A DNA stretch of 64,000 nt from Aquarana catesbeiana (lineage: Eukaryota; Chordata; Amphibia; Anura; Ranidae), in NCBI RefSeq assembly GCF_042186555.1, contig NC_133329.1, positions 191,181,206 through 191,245,205 of the forward strand. Reading direction: 5' to 3'. The notes under the pieces were generated by a model. It saw only the letters and a program-made list of their open reading frames with translations, had not been told where the DNA came from and made no database searches. A program made the translations under genes and the position numbers. Positions within the stretch are counted from its first letter, which is position 1. The number at the start of each line of letters is the position of its first letter. Below are positions 20,401 through 30,369 of this stretch, piece after piece.

Positions 20401-23400
20401 ACTTGGTTAGAATTAGAGCGGTTAGTATTGTTGGTTTGAAAAATTTTCATTCTCACCACTATCATCCCCTCTTTTCTTCCTCCTCATTATAAACTGGAGG
20501 AAGACATGTAGGGTTTAGAATGGTGCAGAATGAAACCGTGAAATAGCCTATGATACTTTTACCTTCTTATACACCTGTACACACACTTCCAGAAACTCTT
20601 TGGACCTGAAAAGATACTTATAAACAAAAGTTATTACTCTATCCTTCAAAGAATGCTAAACAATACAACATTCATGTACATTGGTAAATTGTCACTGACA
20701 TTCCACAAAACCGATAATAACTAAACCCTCTGTAAATCTTACTTTCACGTTTTTTTTCTAAAATACAACAGCCGCGACATGCAAGAGGGCTGTCACGGTA
20801 GGTTCAAACATCTTGTTACCACATACAAACAATGAGACAAAGACAAACATTTAGATACAAATGTGGGGGAGATATTTCATAGTTCCCAAAAACGAAAAGT
20901 GAAAAAATAAAAACCACCAGATGGAATGCTGCCTTCACTCTTTTAGCGATAGAAAAAGAATACAATTTGAAAAGCACGAGAGCATTTCGAAATCTTTAGA
21001 TGGACCAGCCACACAAAGTTCAAAAACAGGCCTGTGTATTTTTAATCACACAAACGTGTACTACGCATCCATCACCTCACTCAACATTACAGATTTCGGA
21101 AGCCACAGTCGCGCTACATCAACTCCAGAGGGATACCCAAAATAGTATCCTTGGACCACCTATGTCAATCTTTCTGGGGTTTAATGGCCTTTTTCCTCAG
21201 AACTAGACTCCACATGCTCTTGTGCATCCGTCTGACTGTGGGAAGCCTCACATTCCTTCCCTTGCACGGACTGCCATTGCCCATGGCGATTCAAATCAGC
21301 TTATCGTCTTATCCCTGCGTCCAGGGAAAACCCTTGCACCCATTTCGGAGACCACCGCCCGGTGTCTTCTTACACGGTGGATTGACAGACTACAAATTAG
21401 TCACTCAACTAGAAACACTAAAACGAGGCATCAACTCTATGGCTTGTTGTCCCAACACTTCTGGCACGGAACTACAGAGTACCACTCTTTTAACAACCAA
21501 CTAATGTGGGGGAGATATTTGCCAAATGATTCGCCAACAACCACAGATCAACCCCCGGATTATGTCCAGATTATGTCTCAACCCCTAACAGTGTATGCAT
21601 ACACAAGCGCATTGCGTTGTACGACCGTACACTGCGTCGGCAGACGAATATACACAGAGCACTTTTGCCTGCTTTTTTTTACAAAACACTGCGGCTTCTC
21701 TCTGTACCTAGATATTACAACAATGACATGGATGCCTCCTGTTTACTCTCTACCCAAAACTGTATTACAGTATAAACCTTAATTTAATTTAAAAATAAAA
21801 ATGATTTTGTCCTTCCAAACACAAGTCAAAAGACCCCAAGCCCCTCCCACCAACTTCCTGTTGCACACCTGAGTAGGAAGAGGGAGGGGGAGGGGAAGCC
21901 TCAAATAGCTTCATATTTTGTCTATCAAGACATTAGAAATCTTCACTAGAAACATAAACTTCTTTAAAACAATTGGAATTAAATTTAAAACACTTTCAAA
22001 CGCCAGTATTTTCCCATTGTCCTTCCGAGTACAAATCTCATTTGCTTGTGTGATACTCAAAGCTCCCCCCACCAACTTCCTGTTGATACATAAAATGCTG
22101 CATGCCCAGCTCTAAAACCCCTCAAACTGGTTTATTTACATATCAATGTACAGGAAAAGGGAGGGGAGGGATACTGTAGGCTAGCAAACCTTAGCTAAAG
22201 CGATACAAGCCTCAAAACAATGAATTGACCTCTGAGAAACTCCCAAACATTAAAAAATTAAAATAACCACACACCGTTGTGTACAAAAACTCAGTTAAAG
22301 CTAGTCTTGTTATCCATTGAAATTCAGTGCAAAGTAGAGATTTCACTCAAAACCAATTTTCAATACAGAAAACGCAATAGTTCCCTTGAAAAGTATGTAA
22401 ACAGTACAAAAATAGAATTCACAAAATGGTGCCTAGAAGCCAGATTGTAGCTTAAAGCACATGGCTTTGCACACACAAAGGAATGCACAATGGAGCAGCT
22501 TCCCCTATAGGAGGGCCCAGAGGTCTTCAAAATGGCCGCCGATGCACACGGTGACCACAACAAAGGCCAGACCCCAACAAAATGGCGCATTTTCCCGCCA
22601 AAACTGACCAAGATGGATAAACATTTCAAAGTTCACACACAAAGGAAAAGAAAATGGCCAACCGTAGTCACATGGTAGACAACAAGAGAACAAAAGGAAG
22701 TAGCAGACAAAAAACATTTTCCTGCCAAAACCAAAAATTTCTCCCCACAAAATTACACATTTGAGATACTAAATGAACACTTAGACAAACATTTAAAAGT
22801 GTTAAAGTTACGAAAAAACACAACTTAGGAACACATGGTAGATGAAATCTGGACCACAGCAAGATGGCCGATGACAAAAAGACCACATTAAAAAAACACA
22901 AGCACACGGCTGCCACATACCCTCTCCTCTCAAACTCAGTTCACATCAGCTTTCACAGGAACAAGACATTGAGAGGTACAAACAGTGATGCCTTCATGTT
23001 CTTTTCATAACCATCAAAGTCCACTAACCACCTGTGTCTTGAGTCAATCAAACACTTTACAAAACTCATGTAATCTACTTGTCCCATACATAAGTAATAA
23101 TTACAATTCATCCATTTCTCACATGCATTACAAACTTGTTACACAGAATCAGTCACACACACACACACACACAGTCTCCTTACACAAAGATTTGAGATAC
23201 AAATCACACACACACACACACGCAGGCACACACACACACAGGCACACACCAGACATACGATCAAACTTGCAGCATTATCTCAAAAGACGAAAAATGTGTT
23301 CTTTTGCAGAGCAGAGGCTCCCCAACACATCGGAAAGAAATGTCCTAGACTGGGATTCCGTTCTCCCCCCTTTTCTCACCGATGTGGACGGGGGGTTCTG

Positions 23401-23413
23401 TCTGCTCCATAAA
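20401..23413 (-). mobile_element. endogenous retrovirus interior without recognisable genes
   Basis: This is where leader, gag, protease and RT should lie. I see no conserved motif. An open frame starts 'MGNGSPCKG' on the minus strand near 21290, which could be a Gag start with a myristoylation-type MG, but it is short and unsupported. A compound (CA)n microsatellite lies at 23152-23245. Confidence 0.4.
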
Positions 23414-23428
23414 GTACCTGGCCCGCCA
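23411..23428 (-). promoter_or_regulatory. candidate retroviral primer-binding site
   Basis: On the minus strand 'TGGCGGGCCAGGTACTTT' starts three bases after the CA end of the 5' LTR. It begins with TGG, the complement of the tRNA CCA end. I could not assign the tRNA. Confidence 0.45.
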
Positions 23429-23431
23429 TTC

Positions 23432-24328
23432 TGACGTAGAAATTTGGCTGCACACAGCCAAATCTCCTGTTTCTAATCATAATAACAATTTCGTCTAATG
23501 ATATAAATGCATCTCACCTTTTGATCATATGTCTTTCCTCTGGTGTAGCTCATCCTCCTGGTGTGTGCCTCATGCTCACAAATAATCACATCCTCATGCT
23601 TCCAGTTCCAAAAAACACACACTGCCCGCTCAGCTGTGTGCTCACTCTTTATTAGCATCACAGGAAGTCCCCAAAGCTCGAGGGTTCGGCCTCCAACAGT
23701 CCATAACACCTCTTACAAAACTTGTGACCTCACAGGATATCAATGACCATATAAGGATTTAACAACACAGGAAAATGCAACAATCAATGAACAATGACCA
23801 TAGGAGTCTTATGGGTGTGTCTGAGCAGAGACAGGGTGCATGTATGCTTTTAGAAGCCACATGGCTTTCAAACTTTAACCCTGTCTCCAACCAGAACAAC
23901 CCAAAAGACTCCCGTATTTCCGTTGATAGAAATCCCTATTATACATTGTTCCAGAGAACAATGTATACCTGGATTATTCTACTGTCTTTGTGGACGAGAG
24001 ATTATCGGCAGGCGTACACTCATTGGGCCACAAATGTGTTGATCAGGCACACAGGGGCAACACGAGAGCACACTCGTTAAACCGATAATGTCTTTGCAGA
24101 GCGAACACATCCCCACCAGACGATCGTTCTGTGCATCGCACAGAGGCCCTTAGCTGGCGGACACGTCCCCACTCCACAAACATTTCTCTACATCCCAAAA
24201 GAGCTTTTCAATACCAAACAGGTCTCAACCAGTGTTGGTCTGCCCCAGTCAGCTCTTTAGAGCGGGCTACGATTGAACACACACTGGGAGACTTATGACA
24301 ATACATTAATATAAAATTTTCCACAACA
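23432..24328 (-). repeat. 5' LTR of the endogenous retrovirus
   Basis: This 897-bp LTR starts (minus strand) 'tgttgtggaaaa' and ends 'ctacgtca'. A minus-strand AATAAA lies at 23648-23653 and a CArG/TATA-like 'ccatataagg' at 23747-23756, consistent with U3-R-U5 order on that strand. Confidence 0.85.
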
Positions 24329-24894
24329 TGTTCTTGTCGGGATCTGTTAATCTGAGCCTGTAAGACCTCCGTAATAGCCTCTACGTCTGGTAAGCGGCCC
24401 CTCTTTACTCCTTTTTATAGAAGTTTTATATGCTTCACACAGAGAAGATGACACCTTAACTCTGAAAAATCCTGGATTTTATATTGAGCCCGTAGGACTT
24501 TTCCTTCCTAAGTGGACTGCACTTCACTAATTTATACATTGTTTCTTATGCGTGTTATTGATACATTTTGTTTATAAATATGCGCACTTAGGTTGAAGGG
24601 GTATTTTCAACCAATTTTGTCTGACAATAGTACCGCACCTGAGTGCACTTACCATTTGTTAAAACTGAATTTTTTTTTTTTTTTCACGAAAATTTAGTTT
24701 GTTCAGGATCCTTTACCATTTTTTCAATTTTTTCTTCCTTTTTTGTAAAGAAAAAGAAGGAAGCACAATATTAAAAAAAAATTTATATACCCTTTATATA
24801 TCCCTTTTTTAATTCACAATTTTTTTGATCACTTCATATTTCATTTATTCACTGGGGGTAGCGCTGATTATTTGCGTTACAGGTTTGAACTATA

Positions 24895-24895
24895 A

Positions 24896-24952
<57 letters not shown>

Positions 24953-25825
24953 GTTTTAGATTTACTTGCCTTAGGTGGTAAGGTTACACTCTTAGAGACA
25001 AACTATCTCGATACGAACAGAAATTAGGATCAGAACATCTTAACCTTTGGGATTAGGTCAGAGATCATGTTATCAACATATATGTGTGTTCCCATGCAAT
25101 TCCTATGCATGTATTCTGGCGCATCTCTAGATCAAGTTTTATAACAAATCTGCTCCATAGATTGTGGGCATTTGCCCTTTTTCATGATGGCGGACTCAGA
25201 AAAATGTCATTCAAAGCTCAGAACGAGGTATGGCTTTTTAGATTGATGGAAGAATATAGAGCGGTGAGTCAGCACGCTGCCTGTTCCCCAGGACTATGTC
25301 AATTGTGATGAAATGCGTAGGGAGGAGCAACGTGCTGACATCACAGCGTTTACGCAAGTCCCGGAACAATGGGCTGCAATCGAGAGCTGGCTGGCTCTGA
25401 GTTTTACTGCATGAATTTGTTTGTTTAAATGTAAGTGCAATACTTTTTTTTTTTTTACTTAATAAGTCACCCAAAGATTTTATGCTATGGAAGCTTTTAT
25501 TTTCTCATGGGGATTATCTGGCAACATGTACCTGTGAATGGTAAACATCTGAGAAGATGCTGTGACCTTTGCTGCATACTTAAAGGCCCGGGCTGGGTAT
25601 TAAGGCAGAAGCGAATGTCATAGGAGATCAACAGGAGTCAGATGTACTGTGTGCTGATTTCACATTGGAGATCTACTATCAATAGAATGGACTTTTTATA
25701 GTGTGCTGATTGATACATTTTTATTCATGATTTTCACTTCATAAGGATTGAATAAGATTAATTCATTGCACAGATTCACTTTTATGAAAAATATAGCGCA
25801 ACTTGATATTGGAAGTTGTTGATTG

Positions 25826-25858
<33 letters not shown>

Positions 25859-25984
25859 TCACAGGAAGTTGCAGCTGCTTTTCCATACCAGTTTTATTTT
25901 CACTGCAATCACTGATTTTTTTCACATAATTTTTAGGACAGCGCAGTAATTTTTATACCATCATAAAATAACCGCTTGGTCAGG
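24895..25984. other. AT microsatellite and unassigned sequence with a possible hammerhead relic
   Basis: (AT)n then (AC)n occupy 24896-24952, and (GT)n lies at about 25830-25856. At 25287-25325, 'ccccaggactatg' and 'gatgaaatgcgtaggg' resemble a decayed PLE hammerhead ('CTGAGGA' and 'GAAACGCGTAGGG'), set in a 'gtgagtcagcacg' / 'acgtgctgac' inverted context. No gene is seen. Confidence 0.4.
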
Positions 25985-26519
25985 AAAAAGGTGCAGCGCT
26001 CAAAGATATTGTACTTACGGTGATGATTCTTAAAAGGGGCTTCAAACTGAACCATACATCATAAAATAACCGCTTACACAGGAAAAGAGAACCACCACCG
26101 ACACCTGAACACACTGCCTCTTACCCTCCTCTTAAGGACCCTTGTTACATGGGTTAGATGGGCATTGGATATAATGAGATCCTTGATCACAGCACACCAC
26201 AAGCAATCAAACCAGGCCGGATGAACACAAATGAACAAGTTTTTCACTGGCCGTTCCCAACTTAAATAGCGATAGTTCCACACCTAGATACATGCCATGA
26301 AACATAAATAAACCTCATGGTGCAGAAATCCTTGGAACAATGTATTGTGTAAAACAAATGGAAATACACTCACATGATGATGATTAAAAAGCGCTTGTTT
26401 GCTGGATAAAATCCATAGCATGCAATCCACCAACAAAATGGCCGCCGCGTCCTGACATACTCTCACTCCACTTCTGGTCACAAGCTCCTCCCTTAGTGTT
26501 TCATCATGAATTGACGTAG
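25985..26519 (+). mobile_element. PLE 5' region or pseudo-LTR fragment, copy 1
   Basis: From 'ggtgcagcgctcaaag' onward this matches 51724-52125 closely, including 'gatgggcattggatataatg' and 'catgatgatgattaaaaag'. At 51724 the same sequence leads directly into a Penelope-like ORF, so this is the non-coding 5' part of that family. It is cut at 26520 by the start of the tandem 998-bp unit. Confidence 0.65.
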
Positions 26520-28516
26520 TCAGGGGCGTGGCCAGAAGTGCAATGAGGAACAATATATAGACGGGACAAGTGGCTAACAGGAAGTTGCCTCAATCAATGA
26601 GACAAACATTCCGCAGGCCGGAAATCCAGTAAATAAATCTAGACAAACACATCCTGGCATAGAGAACTCTGTATGCCGAGAGGCGGTGCCATCTTGTGGA
26701 GTAATCATGAACAACATTTAAAAGTAATAGAGCCCTATCCTATAGATTTAAAATCATAGTCCACCATGACCAATAGTTCGAACAAAAGTAACATTTAAGC
26801 ATTACTAATGAATGCATTTACATCCCAGTTGGCCAAGGCTTATAGTCCCTTTGGCAGAGTAACCGCGATATTGTGTCAATCTCGCCGCTGTTATCGGCGA
26901 GATTTGACACCTGCCTGTCACGGGAGCCAGCGCCGAGCTGGCTCGCTCATCGGGAAAGGAAAACTGCCTTTTTTCATTTCCCAATGAGCGACAAGCATTG
27001 CTGACAGGTGTCTGGTATAAATCATCAGGGGGAACGCCGCGCCAAATTTTAAATAAAAAACTGGCATGGGTTCCCCTTAGGTCTGCTATGCTGAAAAAAT
27101 GGCGTGGGGGTCCCCCCAAGATCCATACCAGACCCTTATCCGAGCATGCAGCCCGGCCAGTCAGGAAAGGGGGTGGGGACGAGCGAGTGCCCCCCCTCCT
27201 GACCCGTACCAGGCCGCATGCCCTCAACATGGGGGGTGGGTGCTTTGGGGCAGGGTGGCGCCCTGTGGCCCCCCACCCCAAAGCACCTTGTCCCCAAGGG
27301 CCTCTTCCCGACAACCCTGGCCGTTGGTTGTCGGGGTCTGCGGGCTAAGGGCTTATCAGAATCCGGGAGCCCCCTTTAATAAGGGGGCCCTAAAATCCCA
27401 GCCCCCCACCCTATGTGAAGGAGTATGGGGTACATCGTACCCCTACCCATTCGCCTGGGGGGAAAAGTGTCAATAAAAAAAAAACACACTAGACAGGTTT
27501 TTAAAGTAATTTATTAGTCAGGGGCGTGGCCAGAAGTGCAATGAGGAACAATATATAGACGGGACAAGTGGCTAACAGGAAGTTGCCTCAATCAATGAGA
27601 CAAACATTCCGCAGGCCGGAAATCCAGTAAATAAATCTAGACAAACACATCCTGGCATAGAGAACTCTGTATGCCGAGAGGCGGTGCCATCTTGTGGAGT
27701 AATCATGAACAACATTTAAAAGTAATAGAGCCCTATCCTATAGATTTAAAATCATAGTCCACCATGACCAATAGTTCGAACAAAAGTAACATTTAAGCAT
27801 TACTAATGAATGCATTTACATCCCAGTTGGCCAAGGCTTATAGTCCCTTTGGCAGAGTAACCGCGATATTGTGTCAATCTCGCCGCTGTTATCGGCGAGA
27901 TTTGACACCTGCCTGTCACGGGAGCCAGCGCCGAGCTGGCTCGCTCATCGGGAAAGGAAAACTGCCTTTTTTCATTTCCCAATGAGCGACAAGCATTGCT
28001 GACAGGTGTCTGGTATAAATCATCAGGGGGAACGCCGCGCCAAATTTTAAATAAAAAACTGGCATGGGTTCCCCTTAGGTCTGCTATGCTGAAAAAATGG
28101 CGTGGGGGTCCCCCCAAGATCCATACCAGACCCTTATCCGAGCATGCAGCCCGGCCAGTCAGGAAAGGGGGTGGGGACGAGCGAGTGCCCCCCCTCCTGA
28201 CCCGTACCAGGCCGCATGCCCTCAACATGGGGGGTGGGTGCTTTGGGGCAGGGTGGCGCCCTGTGGCCCCCCACCCCAAAGCACCTTGTCCCCAAGGGCC
28301 TCTTCCCGACAACCCTGGCCGTTGGTTGTCGGGGTCTGCGGGCTAAGGGCTTATCAGAATCCGGGAGCCCCCTTTAATAAGGGGGCCCTAAAATCCCAGC
28401 CCCCCACCCTATGTGAAGGAGTATGGGGTACATCGTACCCCTACCCATTCGCCTGGGGGGAAAAGTGTCAATAAAAAAAAAAACACACTAGACAGGTTTT
28501 TAAAGTAATTTATTAG
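26520..28516. repeat. near-identical tandem duplication, 998-bp unit, two copies
   Basis: Unit 1 is 26520-27517 and unit 2 is 27518-28516. Each starts 'tcaggggcgtggcc' and ends 'taaagtaatttattag'. I see a single difference, one extra A in an A-run near 28480. The unit joins PLE-flanking DNA to the 3' half of a GC-rich interspersed repeat with short internal palindromes such as 'ctcgccg' / 'cggcgag'. The open frames inside are GC-rich by-products with no recognisable domain. Confidence 0.9.
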
Positions 28517-28793
28517 GCAGCTCCGGGGGTCTTCTTCCAACTTTGGGGGGGTGAATTCTCCCGGTGTCCGGTTCTTCTCCTGCCCTCCGGCCTCTTCTCC
28601 AGGTGTCCAGTTCTTCTCCCGCTCTCTGGTTTTTCTGCCGGGCTCCTCTGATATCTTCTGCCGCTCTTTTGCTAGCCGTGGCCCAGTCTTCTCCGTCGTC
28701 TTGTTCCCTCTTCTCTTCTTCCGATGTTGACACGACGCTGTAATGCTGTGTGCGAGGTGCGCAATGACTTATATAGGCATGGGGCGTGGTCAC
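28500..28793 (-). CDS. E/R-rich small protein of mirrored mini-gene, minus copy (97 codons)
   Basis: A minus-strand frame begins near 28793, just inside the TATA box at 28776-28788, and ends within the polyadenylation signal region at 28509-28514. It encodes a hydrophilic protein with repeats of the type 'RRAGEEPDTG' and 'QRAGEELDTW', preceded by 'EEEKREQDDGEDWATASKRA'. No known domain is recognised. The ATG at 28793 lies upstream of the TATA box, so translation from the inferred transcript would need a later start or another promoter. The mirror copy at 28984-29193 shares the layout and much of the sequence, so the unit is probably a transcribed repeat; whether the protein is made is unknown. 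Confidence 0.4.
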   Translation of the reverse strand: MTTPHAYISHCAPRTQHYSVVSTSEEEKREQDDGEDWATASKRAAEDIRGARQKNQRAGEELDTWRRGRRAGEEPDTGRIHPPKVGRRPPELPNKLL

Positions 28794-28929
28794 CGGGTGA
28801 TGTCACCCGGTGACCCTGCCCCTTATGACGTCACAGTCCCGGAGCATGATGGCTCTGTGATGTCCTAAGGGACGGGGTAACCGGGTGACATCACCCAGTG
28901 ACCACGCCCCATGCCTATATAAGTTGTTG
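28773..28929. promoter_or_regulatory. palindromic bidirectional promoter of the mirrored mini-genes
   Basis: Inverted arms 28773-28833 and 28871-28929 each hold, reading outward, 'gtcacc', the GC-box-like 'ccacgcccc' and a TATA box 'cctatataag' (minus at 28776-28788, plus at 28912-28923). The centre holds the CRE-like 'tgacgtca' (about 28826-28835). The arrangement would drive divergent transcription of the two flanking units. Confidence 0.6.
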
Positions 28930-29200
28930 TGAACCTCGCACACAGCATTACAGCGGGAGAGAGCGTCGTGTCAACATCAGAATAAGAGAAGAGGGAACAA
29001 GACGATGGAGAAGAATGGGCCACCGCTAGCAAAAGAGCAGAAGATAGCGGAGGAGCCAGGGAGAAGAGCCGGACACTGGGAGAAGAGGCCGGAGCGCGGG
29101 AGAAGAGTCGGACACCGGGAGAAGAGGCCGGAGAGAGCGGAGAAATCAGAAGAAGAGCCCCGAAGTCGGAAGAAGACCCCCGGAGCTGCCTAATAAATTA
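28930..29200 (+). CDS. E/R-rich small protein of mirrored mini-gene, plus copy
   Basis: Downstream of the plus-strand TATA box, after a leader ('cacacagcattacagcg') shared with the minus copy, the open frame 29005-29193 gives 62 codons with 'RRVGHREKRPERAEKSEEE' repeats. The stop codon TAA at 29191-29193 overlaps an AATAAA at 29192-29197. TATA box, short E/R-rich frame and overlapping stop/poly(A) signal are repeated in mirror image at 28500-28793. Function unknown. The internal repeats vary in number between the copies, so the protein, if made, is probably unstructured. Confidence 0.4.
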
Positions 29201-29418
29201 CTTTAAAAGCCTGTCTAGTGTGTTTTTTTATTGACACTTTTTTTTACGATGTACCCCATGTGTATTCACCTATGTGAATACACATGGGGTACATCGTAAA
29301 AAAAAGTGTCAATAAAAAAACACACTAGACAGGCTTTTAAAGTAATTTATTAGGCAGCTCCGGGGGTCTTCTTCCGACTTCGGGGCTCTTCTTCTGATTT
29401 CTCCGCTCTCTCCGGCCT
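29125..29418. repeat. 294-bp near-perfect palindrome
   Basis: The axis is at 29271-29272, with a 4-base centre between 'tgtattcac' and 'gtgaataca'. Each arm holds the end of the E/R-rich frame, the AATAAA, 'ctgtctagtgtg', 'attgacac' and 'gatgtaccccatg'. It is the head-on junction of two oppositely oriented copies of the composite repeat. Confidence 0.85.
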
Positions 29419-30040
29419 GGGTGGGGACCGGGATCTGGGGGCCCCCTTATTAAAGGGGGCTTCTGGATTCCGATAAGCCCTCCGCCCGCAGACCCCGACA
29501 ACCAACAGCCAGGGTTGTTGGGAAGAGGCCCTTGTCCTCATCAACATGGGGACAAGGTGCTTTGGGGTGGGGGGGCCGCAGGGCGCCCCCCTGCCCCAAA
29601 GCGCCCACCCCCCCATGTTGAGGGCATGCGGCCTGGTACGGTTCAGGAGGGGGGGCGTTCGCTTGTCCCAACCCCCTTTCCTGACCGGCCGGGCTGCGTG
29701 CTCGGATAAGGGTCTGGTATGGATTTTGGGGGGACCCCACGCCGTTTTTTCGGTGTAGGGGGTTCCCCTTAAAATCCATACCATACCTGGAGGGGAACCC
29801 ATGCCGGTTTTTTATTTAAAATTTGGCGCGGCATTCACTCTCATGATTCATACCAGACACCTGTCAGCAATGCTTGTTGCTCATCAGGAACGGAAAAAAC
29901 ACAGTTTTCCTTTCCCGATGAGCGAGCCTGCGCGAGATGTACAGTAGTCTGTCGTTGAGAACCAGCGTGTTGGGATCACGCTGGAAACACATTCTTGCGG
30001 TCAGGTACTGTAGAATGGGATGTAAATGCATGGAAACGCT
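29419..30040 (-). repeat. inverted copy of the GC-rich composite repeat
   Basis: This is a diverged reverse-complement copy of about 26800-27400: it carries 'aaccaacagccagggttgt', 'ggataagggtctggtatgg', 'aaatttggcgcgg' and 'gacacctgtcagcaatgct' in reversed order. It ends in 'tgggatgtaaatgcatgg', matching the far end of the forward units. 30041-30091 is unassigned. Confidence 0.75.
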
Positions 30041-30337
30041 ACTTGTTATGAAAAAAATGAATATACCTTCATCCTATTACTAATTAGAAATTTAGACATT
30101 TGTGGAGGCAACAAGGACTCTCTTGGTACGACATAAACTTACAACAGTCAATTTACAAAAATATATAAATTTATTATACACAAATACACACATCATAAAA
30201 AGCCTTCAATAGTAGATAAATGACATTAGATGCTATTAATCATGGAGCTTGTCGGACACAAATTGGAAGAACTTAGATAATGTAATAATGATCCCTCGCT
30301 GTTACACACTGAGATTTGTTCTTCCAGTTACACACTC

Positions 30338-30369
30338 TACATGTTTCGGGGTTACCCCCTTCTTCAGGA
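30338..30369 (-). ncRNA. hammerhead-ribozyme-like motif in PLE A
   Basis: On the minus strand: 'CTGAAGAA', helix GGGG with loop GTAA and CCCC, then 'GAAACATGTAG'. The CUGANGA and GAAA cores are both intact and the stem-II helix is perfect, matching the minimal type I hammerheads of PLEs. Confidence 0.65.

Larger units (their letters stand above)
17525..24328 (-). mobile_element. endogenous retrovirus, minus strand, degraded
   Basis: Two LTRs in direct orientation (23432-24328 as 5' LTR, 17525-18893 as 3' LTR) have TG...CA ends and are flanked by a 4-bp duplication 'tgtt' (17521-17524, 24329-24332). A candidate primer-binding site adjoins the 5' LTR and a purine tract adjoins the 3' LTR. Inside, RNase H and integrase C-terminal remnants and an envelope-like fragment lie in the expected order on the minus strand. 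The 4.5-kb interior is much shorter than a complete provirus, and most of gag and pol is not recognisable. The 4-bp duplication and pol features suggest a gamma- or epsilon-related group. Confidence 0.85.
16858..24879. mobile_element. foldback 2, about 1.2 kb without the nested retrovirus
   Basis: Arms 16858-17134 and 24378-24655 are inverted copies, about 277 bp each with few mismatches; their inner parts contain 'ccgcttaccagacgtagagg' and its complement. A 224-base tail (24656-24879) lies outside the right arm only. Exact 15-bp target duplications flank the whole. The original loop is 17135-17524 plus 24333-24377; an endogenous retrovirus has inserted into it. This is the same plan as foldbacks 1 and 3, but no coding remnant or clear hammerhead was found in it, so its PLE ancestry is by analogy only. 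Confidence 0.75.

Noticed and set aside
22360..22916. Minus-strand open frames rich in F, C and L inside the retrovirus
   Set aside because: They look like membrane proteins but have no retroviral motif and arise from A/T-rich sequence repeated in Alu-like fashion ('aagatgg', 'aaaatggc').
26805..28474. Several 116-169-codon open frames repeated exactly in both 998-bp units
   Set aside because: They are GC-rich frames on both strands with no recognisable domain, duplicated only because the DNA is duplicated.
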